64,000 bases of DNA, taken from NCBI RefSeq assembly GCF_921292975.1, contig NZ_CAKLCM010000002.1, positions 372,001 to 436,000 on the forward strand. Direction: 5' to 3'. This stretch comes from Vibrio hippocampi. Its GTDB lineage: Bacteria; Pseudomonadota; Gammaproteobacteria; Enterobacterales; Vibrionaceae. The position numbers and the translations under genes are program-made. A model generated the notes under the pieces. The model did no database searches. It saw only the letters and a program-made list of their open reading frames with translations, and was not told where the DNA came from. Each line of letters opens with the position of its first letter. The stretch's first letter is position 1. Of the stretch, positions 54,856 through 63,253 are shown one piece after another.

Positions 54856-55536
54856 GTGTTACAGAAGTTAGTCTTATCAGATATGTTTAATCGTTACCGA
54901 AATCTATTTTTTGCATTAGTCAGCCTATCAGCAGGCTTGGTTTCATTCAGTGCAACCAGTGGCAGCAGCGCAACCAATGTCAGCAAAGCGGATAAATCTT
55001 CTGCTGGTGTTTTCTACAACAACTCTCAACTCAAGGGTAAACTTGATTTCCAATTGTTTGAAGATGCGTTTAATGCGTATAAGACAACGTCCGGAAAAGC
55101 CAAGCCTATTTTGACCATCATTGATTATTCAAAACCATCGACAGAAAAGCGCTTTTACGTTATCGACATGAAAAAGGGTGCTTTGATTTACAACACGTAT
55201 GTGGCTCACGGTGTGAATAGCGGTCAAAAGACGGCAACAAAGTTCTCTAACGTTGTGGATTCAAAAAAGACTTCTTTGGGCACGTTTCTTACCGACAGTA
55301 CTTATTATGGCTCAAAAGGTTACTCTTTAAGATTGGACGGTTTAAGTTCTGGTAAGAATGACAACGCTCGTAAACGCTATATTGTAGTCCATGGTGCAGA
55401 CTATGCAGACGAAGAATTTCTTCAAAAAAACGGTTACCTTGGGAGAAGTTGGGGCTGTCCGGCACTGCCACAAGCTCAGACTAGAGAGATTATTGATACC
55501 ATTAAAGGTGGCAGCGTCATTTACGCCAGTTCATAG
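54856..55536 (+). CDS. Murein L,D-transpeptidase catalytic domain protein
   Basis: The 226-residue product has an N-terminal hydrophobic signal segment and a YkuD-type (YkuD_2) domain with the catalytic His in IVVHGADYA and Cys in GRSWGCPALP. Such enzymes form or edit 3-3 peptidoglycan cross-links or attach proteins in the periplasm. The GTG at 54856 has a GAGGTG site 8 bases before it; the ATG at 54883 gives a more usual signal peptide. It is transcribed apart from opp. The exact reaction cannot be told from sequence. Confidence 0.88.
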   Translation: MLQKLVLSDMFNRYRNLFFALVSLSAGLVSFSATSGSSATNVSKADKSSAGVFYNNSQLKGKLDFQLFEDAFNAYKTTSGKAKPILTIIDYSKPSTEKRFYVIDMKKGALIYNTYVAHGVNSGQKTATKFSNVVDSKKTSLGTFLTDSTYYGSKGYSLRLDGLSSGKNDNARKRYIVVHGADYADEEFLQKNGYLGRSWGCPALPQAQTREIIDTIKGGSVIYASS

Positions 55537-55552
55537 AATGGAATAAAACCGT

Positions 55553-55587
55553 AAGAGGGGGATTTATTTAGATAAGCCCCTTTTTTG
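55553..55587 (+). terminator. Terminator of the L,D-transpeptidase gene
   Basis: A GGGG/CCCC-based stem (AAGAGGGG pairing with CCCCTTTT) with a long AT loop and a T-run lies about 17 bases after the stop. Confidence 0.7.
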
Positions 55588-55652
55588 ATCGGCGAGCTTT
55601 GTTGTGCGAATGAGCGGAAGTTTTGGGTCAATAAATAAGTAAAAGTTAAAGC

Positions 55653-55683
55653 AAAAAAAACCGACTAAAAAGTCGGTTTTTTT
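55653..55683. terminator. Terminator of the tRNA-Tyr operon (bidirectional)
   Basis: A CCGACT/AGTCGG stem flanked by A8 and T8 lies just downstream of the last minus-strand tRNA. By symmetry it can also serve as a second terminator for the plus-strand gene. Confidence 0.85.
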
Positions 55684-55688
55684 GAATA

Positions 55689-55773
55689 TGGTGGAGGGGG
55701 ACGGATTCGAACCATCGAAGGCAGTGCCGTCAGATTTACAGTCTGATCCCTTTGGCCACTCGGGAACCCCTCC
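55689..55773 (-). tRNA. tRNA-Tyr (GTA), copy 4 in transcription order
   Basis: An 85-nt class II tRNA with a long variable arm; acceptor GGAGGGG/CCCCTCC, anticodon GTA in CTGTAAAT, T-loop GGTTCGAATCC and an encoded CCA. It is identical to the other three copies. Confidence 0.97.
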
Positions 55774-55850
55774 AGGGTTTTTATACTTGTGAAATGTTTT
55801 CCCAACACATAACGTCAAGTTAGCAGGTTGATAGTTCAACGAGCAAAATA

Positions 55851-55935
55851 TGGTGGAGGGGGACGGATTCGAACCATCGAAGGCAGTGCCGTCAGATTTA
55901 CAGTCTGATCCCTTTGGCCACTCGGGAACCCCTCC
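55851..55935 (-). tRNA. tRNA-Tyr (GTA), copy 3
   Basis: Identical 85-nt sequence to the neighbouring copies, exactly 162 bp from each. The 77-bp spacers are also nearly identical. Confidence 0.97.
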
Positions 55936-56012
55936 AGGGTTTTTATACTTGTGCCATGTTTTCCCAACACATAACGTCAAGTTAGCTGGCTGATAGTTCA
56001 GCGAGCAAAATA

Positions 56013-56097
56013 TGGTGGAGGGGGACGGATTCGAACCATCGAAGGCAGTGCCGTCAGATTTACAGTCTGATCCCTTTGGCCACTCGGGAACCCCTCC
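56013..56097 (-). tRNA. tRNA-Tyr (GTA), copy 2
   Basis: Identical 85-nt tRNA at the same 162-bp period, on the same transcript by position. Confidence 0.97.
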
Positions 56098-56174
56098 AGG
56101 GTTTTTATACTTGTGAAATGTTTTCCCAACACATAACGTCAAGTTAGCTGGCTGATAATTCAACGAGCAAAATA

Positions 56175-56259
56175 TGGTGGAGGGGGACGGATTCGAACCA
56201 TCGAAGGCAGTGCCGTCAGATTTACAGTCTGATCCCTTTGGCCACTCGGGAACCCCTCC
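56175..56259 (-). tRNA. tRNA-Tyr (GTA), copy 1, promoter-proximal
   Basis: Identical 85-nt tRNA, first after the promoter at 56317-56344. The sequence just upstream of it differs from the inter-copy spacers, marking the edge of the duplication. Confidence 0.97.
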
Positions 56260-56316
56260 AGAGGATTTTTATACTTAGGCGATGTTTTCCCAACTCATTG
56301 CCCAAGTGCGGAGCGC

Positions 56317-56344
56317 ATCATAACAAACTGCGTCATGCTGTAAA
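56317..56344 (-). promoter_or_regulatory. tRNA-Tyr operon promoter
   Basis: On the minus strand a -35 TTTACA and a -10 TATGAT are 16 bases apart, followed by the GC-rich discriminator GCGCTCCGC. Such discriminators mark stringently (ppGpp) controlled stable-RNA promoters. Confidence 0.8.
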
Positions 56345-56682
56345 CCCTTTTTTGTCCATTTAAGATTGAATGGTGCCTTTTTAGGCAAAGAGGCTTAAAA
56401 ATAGCGCTTTTAGTCACCAATTTGCTTCCAGTATCGAGGGCAAAAGCAATGGCGACAACCTATGAATGCATACGGGTAGGAGCCATATAAAGTTCATTTA
56501 TCTTATATACTATGAGGTGTTTAGAGCCGTTTAGTAGGACGGTAAGCCTAATTTTTGGCTAGTTACGTGGCGAATTACGATATAGGTCAAATTTCCTTTT
56601 TGCTAATTTACACTTCTTGACGTTATAACTCGTACAAACTCGCTAGAATGACAAAAATCTTTATTTGGTTAAGAAATCCAGT
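56345..56682. other. Region between tRNA promoter and RND adaptor gene
   Basis: About 340 AT-rich bases with no credible gene. A TTGACG at about 56617 could be a -35 for the efflux genes, but no well-spaced -10 follows. No operator or adjacent regulator gene was recognised. Confidence 0.4.
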
Positions 56683-57777
56683 ATGAAAAAAACAACATTG
56701 ACGGCTTTACTGAGCCTAGCACTCGTAAGTGTTTCTCCAGTAAGCTTTTCTGCAGGGAAAGCAGGTCCACAATCGGTGTCAGTCGTTACTGATAAAGTCG
56801 GTATTCATCAAGTGTCTCAATCACTGTCTCTCATCGGCAAACTGGAGTCTGATCAGTCGGTTATTCTTGCCTCAGAAGTTTCCGGCATCGTTAACGACAT
56901 TAAAGTGACCGAGAATCAACAAGTGACAAGAGGTCAGTTGTTGGTGCTATTGAATGACGACAAAGCGTTAGCCTCGGTTGCCGAAGCGCAATCTTACCTG
57001 AAAGATCAGAAACGTATCTTAGCCGAATTTGAGCGTCTGGTTGACCGCAATGCGATCACAAAAACAGAAATCGACGCACAGCGCTCCAGTGTTGAGATCG
57101 CCCAAGCGCGCCTCGACTCTGCGAATGCCTCTTTGTCAGATCTCTATATAACCGCGCCATTTGACGGCACTGTCGGCTTGATTGATTTCAGCCGCGGTAA
57201 ATTGGTCAATGTTGGCACGGAACTGCTCACGCTTGATGACCTTGAAGTGATGCAGCTCGACTTGCAGGTGCCGGAGCACTACTTACCTATGCTTGAAAAA
57301 GGTATGGAAGTGACGGCTCGCACCTCGGCATGGGGTGAAAGACTGTTTACTGGCAAAGTGATGGCGATTGACACTCGTGTGAACCAAGAAACGCTTAACC
57401 TGCGTGTTCGAATCCATTTCCCGAATACCGATAACAAACTCAAACCGGGTATGCTGGCTCAAGCTCGAATGGTATTCCCTCCGATTGAGGCGGCGATTAT
57501 TCCGGTTCAAGCTTTAGAGTATTCAGGCACCAAGCGCTTTGTTTATGTGGTTGACAGCAACAATAAAGCCAACAAAACCGAAGTCTTCTTGGGTGCGCGT
57601 GTTGGCAACGAAGTGGTGATAGAAAAAGGTATCAACATCGGTGACCGTATTGTGATTCAGGGTACGGTGAATATGCGTGATGGTATCAGTGTTAAAGAGG
57701 TCGAAGGGGAGCCTACCGCGACCATCAATAAACCACTTATTTTATCTTCGGACTCAGGTGCTGAGGAAAGAAGCTAA
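56683..57777 (+). CDS. RND efflux periplasmic adaptor subunit
   Basis: The 364-residue membrane-fusion protein has a signal peptide (ending near SFSAGKA), a lipoyl-type domain (VSGIVNDIKVTENQQVTRGQ), an alpha hairpin (about 75-130), a second lipoyl half (TAPFDGTVGLIDFSRGKLV) and beta-barrel domains. It links the inner-membrane pump to an outer-membrane channel such as TolC, which is not encoded here. The start at 56683 gives a proper signal; a TTG at 56665 is also in frame. It overlaps the pump gene by one base. Substrates are unknown; it resembles several Vibrio Vex/Vme-type adaptors. Confidence 0.92.
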   Translation: MKKTTLTALLSLALVSVSPVSFSAGKAGPQSVSVVTDKVGIHQVSQSLSLIGKLESDQSVILASEVSGIVNDIKVTENQQVTRGQLLVLLNDDKALASVAEAQSYLKDQKRILAEFERLVDRNAITKTEIDAQRSSVEIAQARLDSANASLSDLYITAPFDGTVGLIDFSRGKLVNVGTELLTLDDLEVMQLDLQVPEHYLPMLEKGMEVTARTSAWGERLFTGKVMAIDTRVNQETLNLRVRIHFPNTDNKLKPGMLAQARMVFPPIEAAIIPVQALEYSGTKRFVYVVDSNNKANKTEVFLGARVGNEVVIEKGINIGDRIVIQGTVNMRDGISVKEVEGEPTATINKPLILSSDSGAEERS

Positions 57778-60700
57778 TGTTGCTATCAGATATTTCGGTT
57801 AAACGCCCTGTCGCTGCCGTCGTATTGGCTTTGTTGTTGTGTGTCTTTGGTCTTGTTTCGTTCAGTAAACTTGCCGTTCGAGAGATGCCAGATATCGAAA
57901 ACCCAGTCGTGTCGATTTCAACCCGTTACGAAGGTGCCTCGGCGACCATTATAGAAAGCCAGATCACCTCGGTGATTGAAGATCAGCTGTCGGGTATTAG
58001 CGGCATTGATGAGATTGAATCGACCACACGAAACAGTATGTCCCGTATTACGGTGACCTTTGATCTGGGGTACGACCTAAACACCGGTGTCAGCGATATT
58101 CGTGACGCGGTAGCCAGAGCCCAGCGCTCGCTCCCTGACGAAGCCGACGATCCCCTTGTTTACAAGAATAACGGTAGCGGTGAAGCGTCACTGTATATCA
58201 ACCTCAGCTCTTCCGTGATGGACCGTACTCAGCTTACTGACTATGTGAATCGTGTCTTGATAGACCGCTTTAGCTTGCTGAATGGTGTTAGCTCGGTTGA
58301 TGTCTCTGGTGGTCTTTATCAGGTGATGTACGTCAAGCTTAAACCCGCGTACATGGCAGGGCGGGGTGTCACAACCTCAGATATTACCAGTGCGCTTCGT
58401 TCGGAGAATATTGAAAGCCCGGGTGGTGAGGTTCGTAATGACTCAACGGTGATGTCAGTACGAACTGCCAGAGCGTATAAGCAACCGATTGATTTTGAAT
58501 ATCTCGTGGTTAAGCGCGCGAGCGACAATACGCCAATTTATCTCAAAGATGTCGCCGATGTGTTTGTCGGGGCAGAGAACGAAAACTCGACCTTTAAGAG
58601 TGATGGCGTGGTTAACGTCAGCATGGGCATTGTTCCGCAATCCGACGCCAACCCGCTTGAAGTCGCCGACTTAGTGCATCGTGAAGTCGAGCGTATGCAG
58701 CAGTTTTTGCCTGACGGCAGTCGACTGGCGATTGACTATGATTCGACGGTGTTTATTGATCGTTCGATCTCTGAAGTTTATAACACACTGTTTATCACTG
58801 GCGGACTGGTGATCTTGGTGCTGTACATCTTTATCGGACAGGCGAGAGCGACACTGATCCCGGCGGTCACGGTGCCAGTATCGTTGATTTCTTCTTTTAT
58901 CGCCGCGTACTTTTTTGGCTTCTCAATCAACCTGATCACCTTAATGGCACTGATTCTTTCCATCGGTCTGGTGGTGGATGACGCGATTGTGGTGGTAGAG
59001 AACATCTTCCACCATATCGAAAGAGGCGAGTCACCCTTGCTTGCTGCTTATAAAGGCACACGAGAAGTGGGCTTTGCCGTGGTTGCCACCACGCTGGTCT
59101 TGGTCATGGTATTCCTACCGATCTCCTTTATGGATGGCATGATTGGGCTGCTGTTTACCGAGTTTTCGGTGCTGCTGGCGATGTCGGTGATATTCTCTTC
59201 TTTAATCGCTTTGACCCTAACGCCCGTGCTGGGCAGCACGATCTTAAAAGCCAACGTAAAACCTAACCGTTTTACCGCGGCGATTGATAAAGGGTTTCGC
59301 AAGCTAGAACGCGGGTACAAGCGTGCATTAGCCGGGGCGCTAAAACTGCGTTGGATTGCGCCTTTGGTGATTCTGGCTTGTATTGGCGGCAGTTTCCAAT
59401 TAATGAAGATGGTGCCGGCGCAATTAACGCCACAAGAAGACCGTGGGGTGATCTTTACCTTTGTTCGTGCAGCGGATGCGACCAGTTATAACCGTATGGC
59501 AGCGAACATGGAAATTGTTGAGCAGCGTCTGATGCCGCTTCTTGGACAAGGTTTCTTGAAATCGTTTAGCATCCAATCGCCCGCTTTCGGCGGTAATGCG
59601 GGTGACCAAACCGGTTTCGTTATCATGATTCTTGAAGACTGGAATGAACGAGATGTCACGGCTCAGCAAGCGCTTAATGAGGTAAGAAAAGCCTTGTCGG
59701 GTATTGCTGATGTCCGAGTGCGTCCATTTATGCCGGGCTTTAGAGGCGGGTCGAGTGAACCGGTGCAGTTTGTTATCGGTGGTTCTGATTACGGTGAGCT
59801 GCAAAAGTGGGCAGAAAAGCTCGAACTGGCGGCGGAGAACTCGCCGTATATGGATGGCGCAAGCACAGACTACTCGGAAAAAACACCTGAGCTGTTAGTC
59901 ACTATTGACCGTGAGCGTGCCGCAGAGTTGGGGATCAGCGTCGAAGATATCTCCGACACCTTAGAGATTATGCTCGGAGGTAAAAGCGAAACCACCTATG
60001 TTGAGCGTGGTGAAGAGTACGACGTGTATATTCGTGGCGATGAAAACAGCTTTAACAACGCCGCAGACCTGAGCCAGATCTATATGCGTACCCAGTCGGG
60101 CGAACTCGTGACATTGGATGCGGTGACCAAGATAGAAGAAGTCGCGTCGGCTCATCGTTTGTCTCACTATCAAAAGCAGAAATCGATCACCATTAAGGCT
60201 AACTTGCTCGAAGGCTACACCCTTGGTGAAGCCCTTGATTTCCTCGATCAGCAAGCGATTGAGATATTGCCGGGCGATATTTCGGTCAGCTATGCAGGTG
60301 AGTCAAAAGATTTCAAAGAGAACCAGTCAAGTATCTTGATTGTATTCGGTCTGGCGCTGTTGGTGGCGTACCTTGTGTTAGCCGCGCAATTTGAGAGCTT
60401 TATCAACCCGCTAGTGGTGATGTTTACGGTTCCGATGGGCGTGTTAGGCGGCTTTGTCGGTTTGATTGTGATGCAACAGGGACTGAACATCTATAGCCAA
60501 ATAGGTATGATCATGTTGATTGGTATGGTGACCAAAAACGGTATCCTGATTGTTGAGTTTGCCAACCAACTGCGTGATAAAGGCTTAGAGTTTGAACAGG
60601 CGATTATTGATGCTGCGGCAAGACGTTTACGCCCCATTCTAATGACTGCGTTTACCACGTTAGCGGGCGCGATACCGCTTATCATGTCAACAGGGGCTGG

Positions 60701-60908
60701 CTATGAAAGCCGAGTTGCCGTTGGTACGGTTATCTTCTTTGGTATGGCGTTTGCGACGGTGGTGACGCTGTTTGTGATTCCAGCGATGTATCGCCTCATC
60801 TCCGTGAAGACGAAAGCTCCAGGTCATGTTGAAGCCAAGCTAGAGCTTGAATTGAGCAAAGATGTCAAAGTGCGCAGTAGTCATGGTGAGATAGAGCCGA
60901 ACTCGTAG
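57777..60908 (+). CDS. RND efflux transporter permease (HAE1/AcrB family)
   Basis: The 1043-residue proton-driven pump has the typical repeated topology: TM1, a large periplasmic loop, TM2-6, TM7, a second loop, then TM8-12. Visible are GLVVDDAIVVVENI in TM4 (the Asp pair of the proton relay) and the TM10-11 text GMVTKNGILIVEFANQLRD-type with Lys. The length is that of the family. It starts within the stop of the adaptor gene. The drug or metabolite exported cannot be told from sequence. Confidence 0.95.
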   Translation: MLLSDISVKRPVAAVVLALLLCVFGLVSFSKLAVREMPDIENPVVSISTRYEGASATIIESQITSVIEDQLSGISGIDEIESTTRNSMSRITVTFDLGYDLNTGVSDIRDAVARAQRSLPDEADDPLVYKNNGSGEASLYINLSSSVMDRTQLTDYVNRVLIDRFSLLNGVSSVDVSGGLYQVMYVKLKPAYMAGRGVTTSDITSALRSENIESPGGEVRNDSTVMSVRTARAYKQPIDFEYLVVKRASDNTPIYLKDVADVFVGAENENSTFKSDGVVNVSMGIVPQSDANPLEVADLVHREVERMQQFLPDGSRLAIDYDSTVFIDRSISEVYNTLFITGGLVILVLYIFIGQARATLIPAVTVPVSLISSFIAAYFFGFSINLITLMALILSIGLVVDDAIVVVENIFHHIERGESPLLAAYKGTREVGFAVVATTLVLVMVFLPISFMDGMIGLLFTEFSVLLAMSVIFSSLIALTLTPVLGSTILKANVKPNRFTAAIDKGFRKLERGYKRALAGALKLRWIAPLVILACIGGSFQLMKMVPAQLTPQEDRGVIFTFVRAADATSYNRMAANMEIVEQRLMPLLGQGFLKSFSIQSPAFGGNAGDQTGFVIMILEDWNERDVTAQQALNEVRKALSGIADVRVRPFMPGFRGGSSEPVQFVIGGSDYGELQKWAEKLELAAENSPYMDGASTDYSEKTPELLVTIDRERAAELGISVEDISDTLEIMLGGKSETTYVERGEEYDVYIRGDENSFNNAADLSQIYMRTQSGELVTLDAVTKIEEVASAHRLSHYQKQKSITIKANLLEGYTLGEALDFLDQQAIEILPGDISVSYAGESKDFKENQSSILIVFGLALLVAYLVLAAQFESFINPLVVMFTVPMGVLGGFVGLIVMQQGLNIYSQIGMIMLIGMVTKNGILIVEFANQLRDKGLEFEQAIIDAAARRLRPILMTAFTTLAGAIPLIMSTGAGYESRVAVGTVIFFGMAFATVVTLFVIPAMYRLISVKTKAPGHVEAKLELELSKDVKVRSSHGEIEPNS

Positions 60909-60979
60909 AACGATGGCGATGAGTTAAGTTCTTTGAATGGTTATTGGAAATGCCCAGCGAAAGGTTGGGTATTTTGTAG

Positions 60980-61006
60980 AAGCTCGCTAATTCAGCGAGC
61001 TTTTTG
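60980..61006 (+). terminator. Terminator of the RND operon
   Basis: A 9-bp stem AAGCTCGCT/AGCGAGCTT with a 5-base loop and T-run; a weaker stem (TGCCCA/TTGGGTA) lies just before it at about 60950-60971. It may also work for the converging DUF1244 gene. Confidence 0.85.
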
Positions 61007-61021
61007 TTATCCAAGCAAGCC

Positions 61022-61345
61022 TTAACTTTTTTTCTCCTGACGAGCTTCAAAGGCGGCAAGTTGTTCTGGTGTCGCTTTTGGTTGATGGTTGGCTTTCCAT
61101 TCATCGTAAGTCATCCCATATACGCGTTCTCGCGCATCGTCCAAATCAAGGTCGACACCCATTGAGTCTGCTTCAGCGGCATACCATTTGCTAAAGCAAT
61201 TACGGCAGAAGCCCGCCAAAATCATGAGGTCGATATTCTGCACCTCTTTATTCGAATCTAAATGTGCAAGTAGTCTGCGAAAAGCTGCCGCATCGAGTTT
61301 GTCTTGTTGTTCTTGAGTGAGTTGCTGGTATTTGAATTGCGCCAC
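61022..61345 (-). CDS. DUF1244 domain protein, unknown function
   Basis: The 107-residue cytoplasmic protein has the DUF1244 hallmark FCRNCFSKWYAAEAD and the motif YGMTYDEWKA. The paired cysteines (Cys47 and Cys50 region, CRNC) could bind metal, but this is not established. It is a single gene converging on the RND operon. Confidence 0.88.
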   Translation of the reverse strand: MAQFKYQQLTQEQQDKLDAAAFRRLLAHLDSNKEVQNIDLMILAGFCRNCFSKWYAAEADSMGVDLDLDDARERVYGMTYDEWKANHQPKATPEQLAAFEARQEKKS

Positions 61346-61442
61346 AATCTCTTCCTTTTTGATTTGTTGTTTATTTGTTATTACTTATTTGTTTTGAGTC
61401 TACACGCCTGTGCTCTTGATGCAAATCGAATTCAGATGGGTA

Positions 61443-61476
61443 TAAAAAAAGCCAATCGCAGTCTGCGCATTGGCTT
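61443..61476 (-). terminator. Terminator of the PAS chemoreceptor gene
   Basis: On the minus strand, a stem AAGCCAATGCGCA/TGCGATTGGCTT with one bulge is followed by T7. It lies about 70 bases after the stop. Confidence 0.87.
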
Positions 61477-61547
61477 GGTGACTATTTTAAGTGCTTACAG
61501 ATTGGAAGCGCTTATTTAGCTAAAATGCTAGGTATTTTCAGAACCGA

Positions 61548-62843
61548 CTAAGAATGACTATTCGACAAGTTCATCACCGTATTCGACACATTCTCAGCCC
61601 CTTTATGAATTTCATCCATAACCGTCGATACTTCGGTAATTTTGGCATTGCCTTGTTCCGAGATTGACGACATTTCGGTCATCATATTGGTAACATCATT
61701 AATAAGCTGCTGATTCTCTTCCACAACTTTGACGATTTCGTCGGTAGAATTTGAAGTGCGTGACGCGAGTTGGCGAACTTCGTCAGCGACAACCGCGAAG
61801 CCTCTCCCATATTCACCCGCTCTTGCCGCTTCTATCGCAGCGTTCAGCGCTAACAAATTCGTTTGATCAGCAATTCCCTGGATTGTCGACACAATATTGT
61901 GAATATTTTTCGAACTGTCGTTGAGCAAGTGGACTTTTTGAGAGGTACTTTCTGCTTTTTGGGATACGTTTAAAGAAACTTCAACCGATTCCCCGAGTAG
62001 CCTTGAGCCTTCCTGAGCGATCTGTGCCGTTTCTACTGATGTAGAGTAGGCAACTTCGGACGCTTCAGCCATGGCGCGGTTGCGTTCAACGCGCTCAGTG
62101 ATATCAGTGGCCAATTTAACCACTTTGATAACCTTACCGGCTTTATCCATGATTGGGTTATAGGTCGCCTCAATCCAGACACTTGACCCGCTTGAGCTAC
62201 AACGTTGAAAGAGTCCTGACTTTACTTGACCTTTTTGTAGATCTTGCCAAAAGTGAGGGTTTTCATTGTAGAAGTTGTCAAAGCAGAACATGCGATGTTG
62301 ATAGCCCACGACTTGGCTTGCGCTATAGCCTAATGCATTTAAAAAGTTTGAGTTGGCGGAAAGTATCGTCCCATCAGGTTCAAACTCAATAATGGCTTGA
62401 GACTTATCTAGGGCAGAAAATAGATCGTCGTTGGTTTGTTTTTGGTAGGAAAGCTCTGTGATATCGGAAGCAATCTTTGCAACGCTTGTAACATTACCGT
62501 GTGAGTCTTTAATAGGGAAATAGGTAGCTTCGAGGATGAGTGTTTCACCCTGCTTATTTTTTCTATCGAAAGTGCCTTCTTTAGAAGCCCCACTGGCAAG
62601 ATCTTGCCAAAAACGGTGATAAATCGCAGAGCGAACATAGCTATCATCGCAGAAAATTTTGTGGTGTTTGCCTATCACTTCAGTGAGTGAGTACCCTACA
62701 ACATCCAAAAAGAGCTCGCTGGCATCTTGGATGATTCCTTCTGGGTTAAATTCGATCCATGCAACATGTTTTTTTAAGGAGTGATAGACATTATCTGAAT
62801 GGCTAGACTTTGTCTCTGGTTTTTGCTTTTTGGTAAAAAACAT
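61548..62843 (-). CDS. Soluble methyl-accepting chemotaxis protein with two PAS domains (BdlA-like)
   Basis: The 431-residue product has two tandem PAS domains (about residues 20-135 and 140-260), each with the Aer/BdlA-type text [12 protein letters not shown]... or [13 protein letters not shown]..., then an MCP signalling domain with the hairpin [37 protein letters not shown]. No transmembrane segment is seen, so it is cytoplasmic. The order and size are those of P. aeruginosa BdlA, which controls biofilm dispersal. The start MFFTKKQK at 62843 is preferred over 62870. Ligand or cofactor is unknown. Confidence 0.9.
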   Translation of the reverse strand: MFFTKKQKPETKSSHSDNVYHSLKKHVAWIEFNPEGIIQDASELFLDVVGYSLTEVIGKHHKIFCDDSYVRSAIYHRFWQDLASGASKEGTFDRKNKQGETLILEATYFPIKDSHGNVTSVAKIASDITELSYQKQTNDDLFSALDKSQAIIEFEPDGTILSANSNFLNALGYSASQVVGYQHRMFCFDNFYNENPHFWQDLQKGQVKSGLFQRCSSSGSSVWIEATYNPIMDKAGKVIKVVKLATDITERVERNRAMAEASEVAYSTSVETAQIAQEGSRLLGESVEVSLNVSQKAESTSQKVHLLNDSSKNIHNIVSTIQGIADQTNLLALNAAIEAARAGEYGRGFAVVADEVRQLASRTSNSTDEIVKVVEENQQLINDVTNMMTEMSSISEQGNAKITEVSTVMDEIHKGAENVSNTVMNLSNSHS

Positions 62844-62870
62844 AGCGTGACCCAACGTAAATTGTAACAA

Positions 62871-63253
62871 AATGTATTAATGTGTTTTTCGCTACCTTAC
62901 ACGATCAACGTTAGTTTTTTAACCTAAAAATAAGGTGTTTTATAAAATGTGAGCGGCTTAAATTTTGAATTATCGAGCTATGCGACTAGCTATACACTGT
63001 CACTGTTGTGCATGCAATTGATAATAGGGAGATTTTTGTGGTACAAGGAAATGTTCAGCTTTGAACTGGCGAGATCAGCTTTAAAAGCGTCTAGTTAAAA
63101 AAAATCATAATGCTTCGTCATAAATCGATAACGAAGCACTATCAATTGAATTGCTGGGCTCAATACACGCACTGAATAGCGAAGATGTGGCACATTCAGT
63201 GACTATATACTCAGTCACTATACATTCATTAATTATATTGATATTTAGCTGCG
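62871..63253. other. Intergenic region between chemoreceptor and cysteine-synthase-family gene
   Basis: About 380 AT-rich bases. A 7-bp inverted repeat AGTGACT/AGTCACT at 63198-63219 lacks a T-run. No gene, FliA promoter or sigma-54 site was found in it. Confidence 0.45.

Noticed and set aside
55564..56163. A 199-codon minus-strand frame with three near-identical 54-residue repeats
   Set aside because: It is translation of the tRNA-Tyr tandem array, whose 162-bp period is divisible by three. The tRNA structure explains the sequence fully.
63198..63219. Terminator for the cysteine-synthase-family gene
   Set aside because: The inverted repeat AGTGACT/AGTCACT has no adjacent T-run on the minus strand and is AT-rich.
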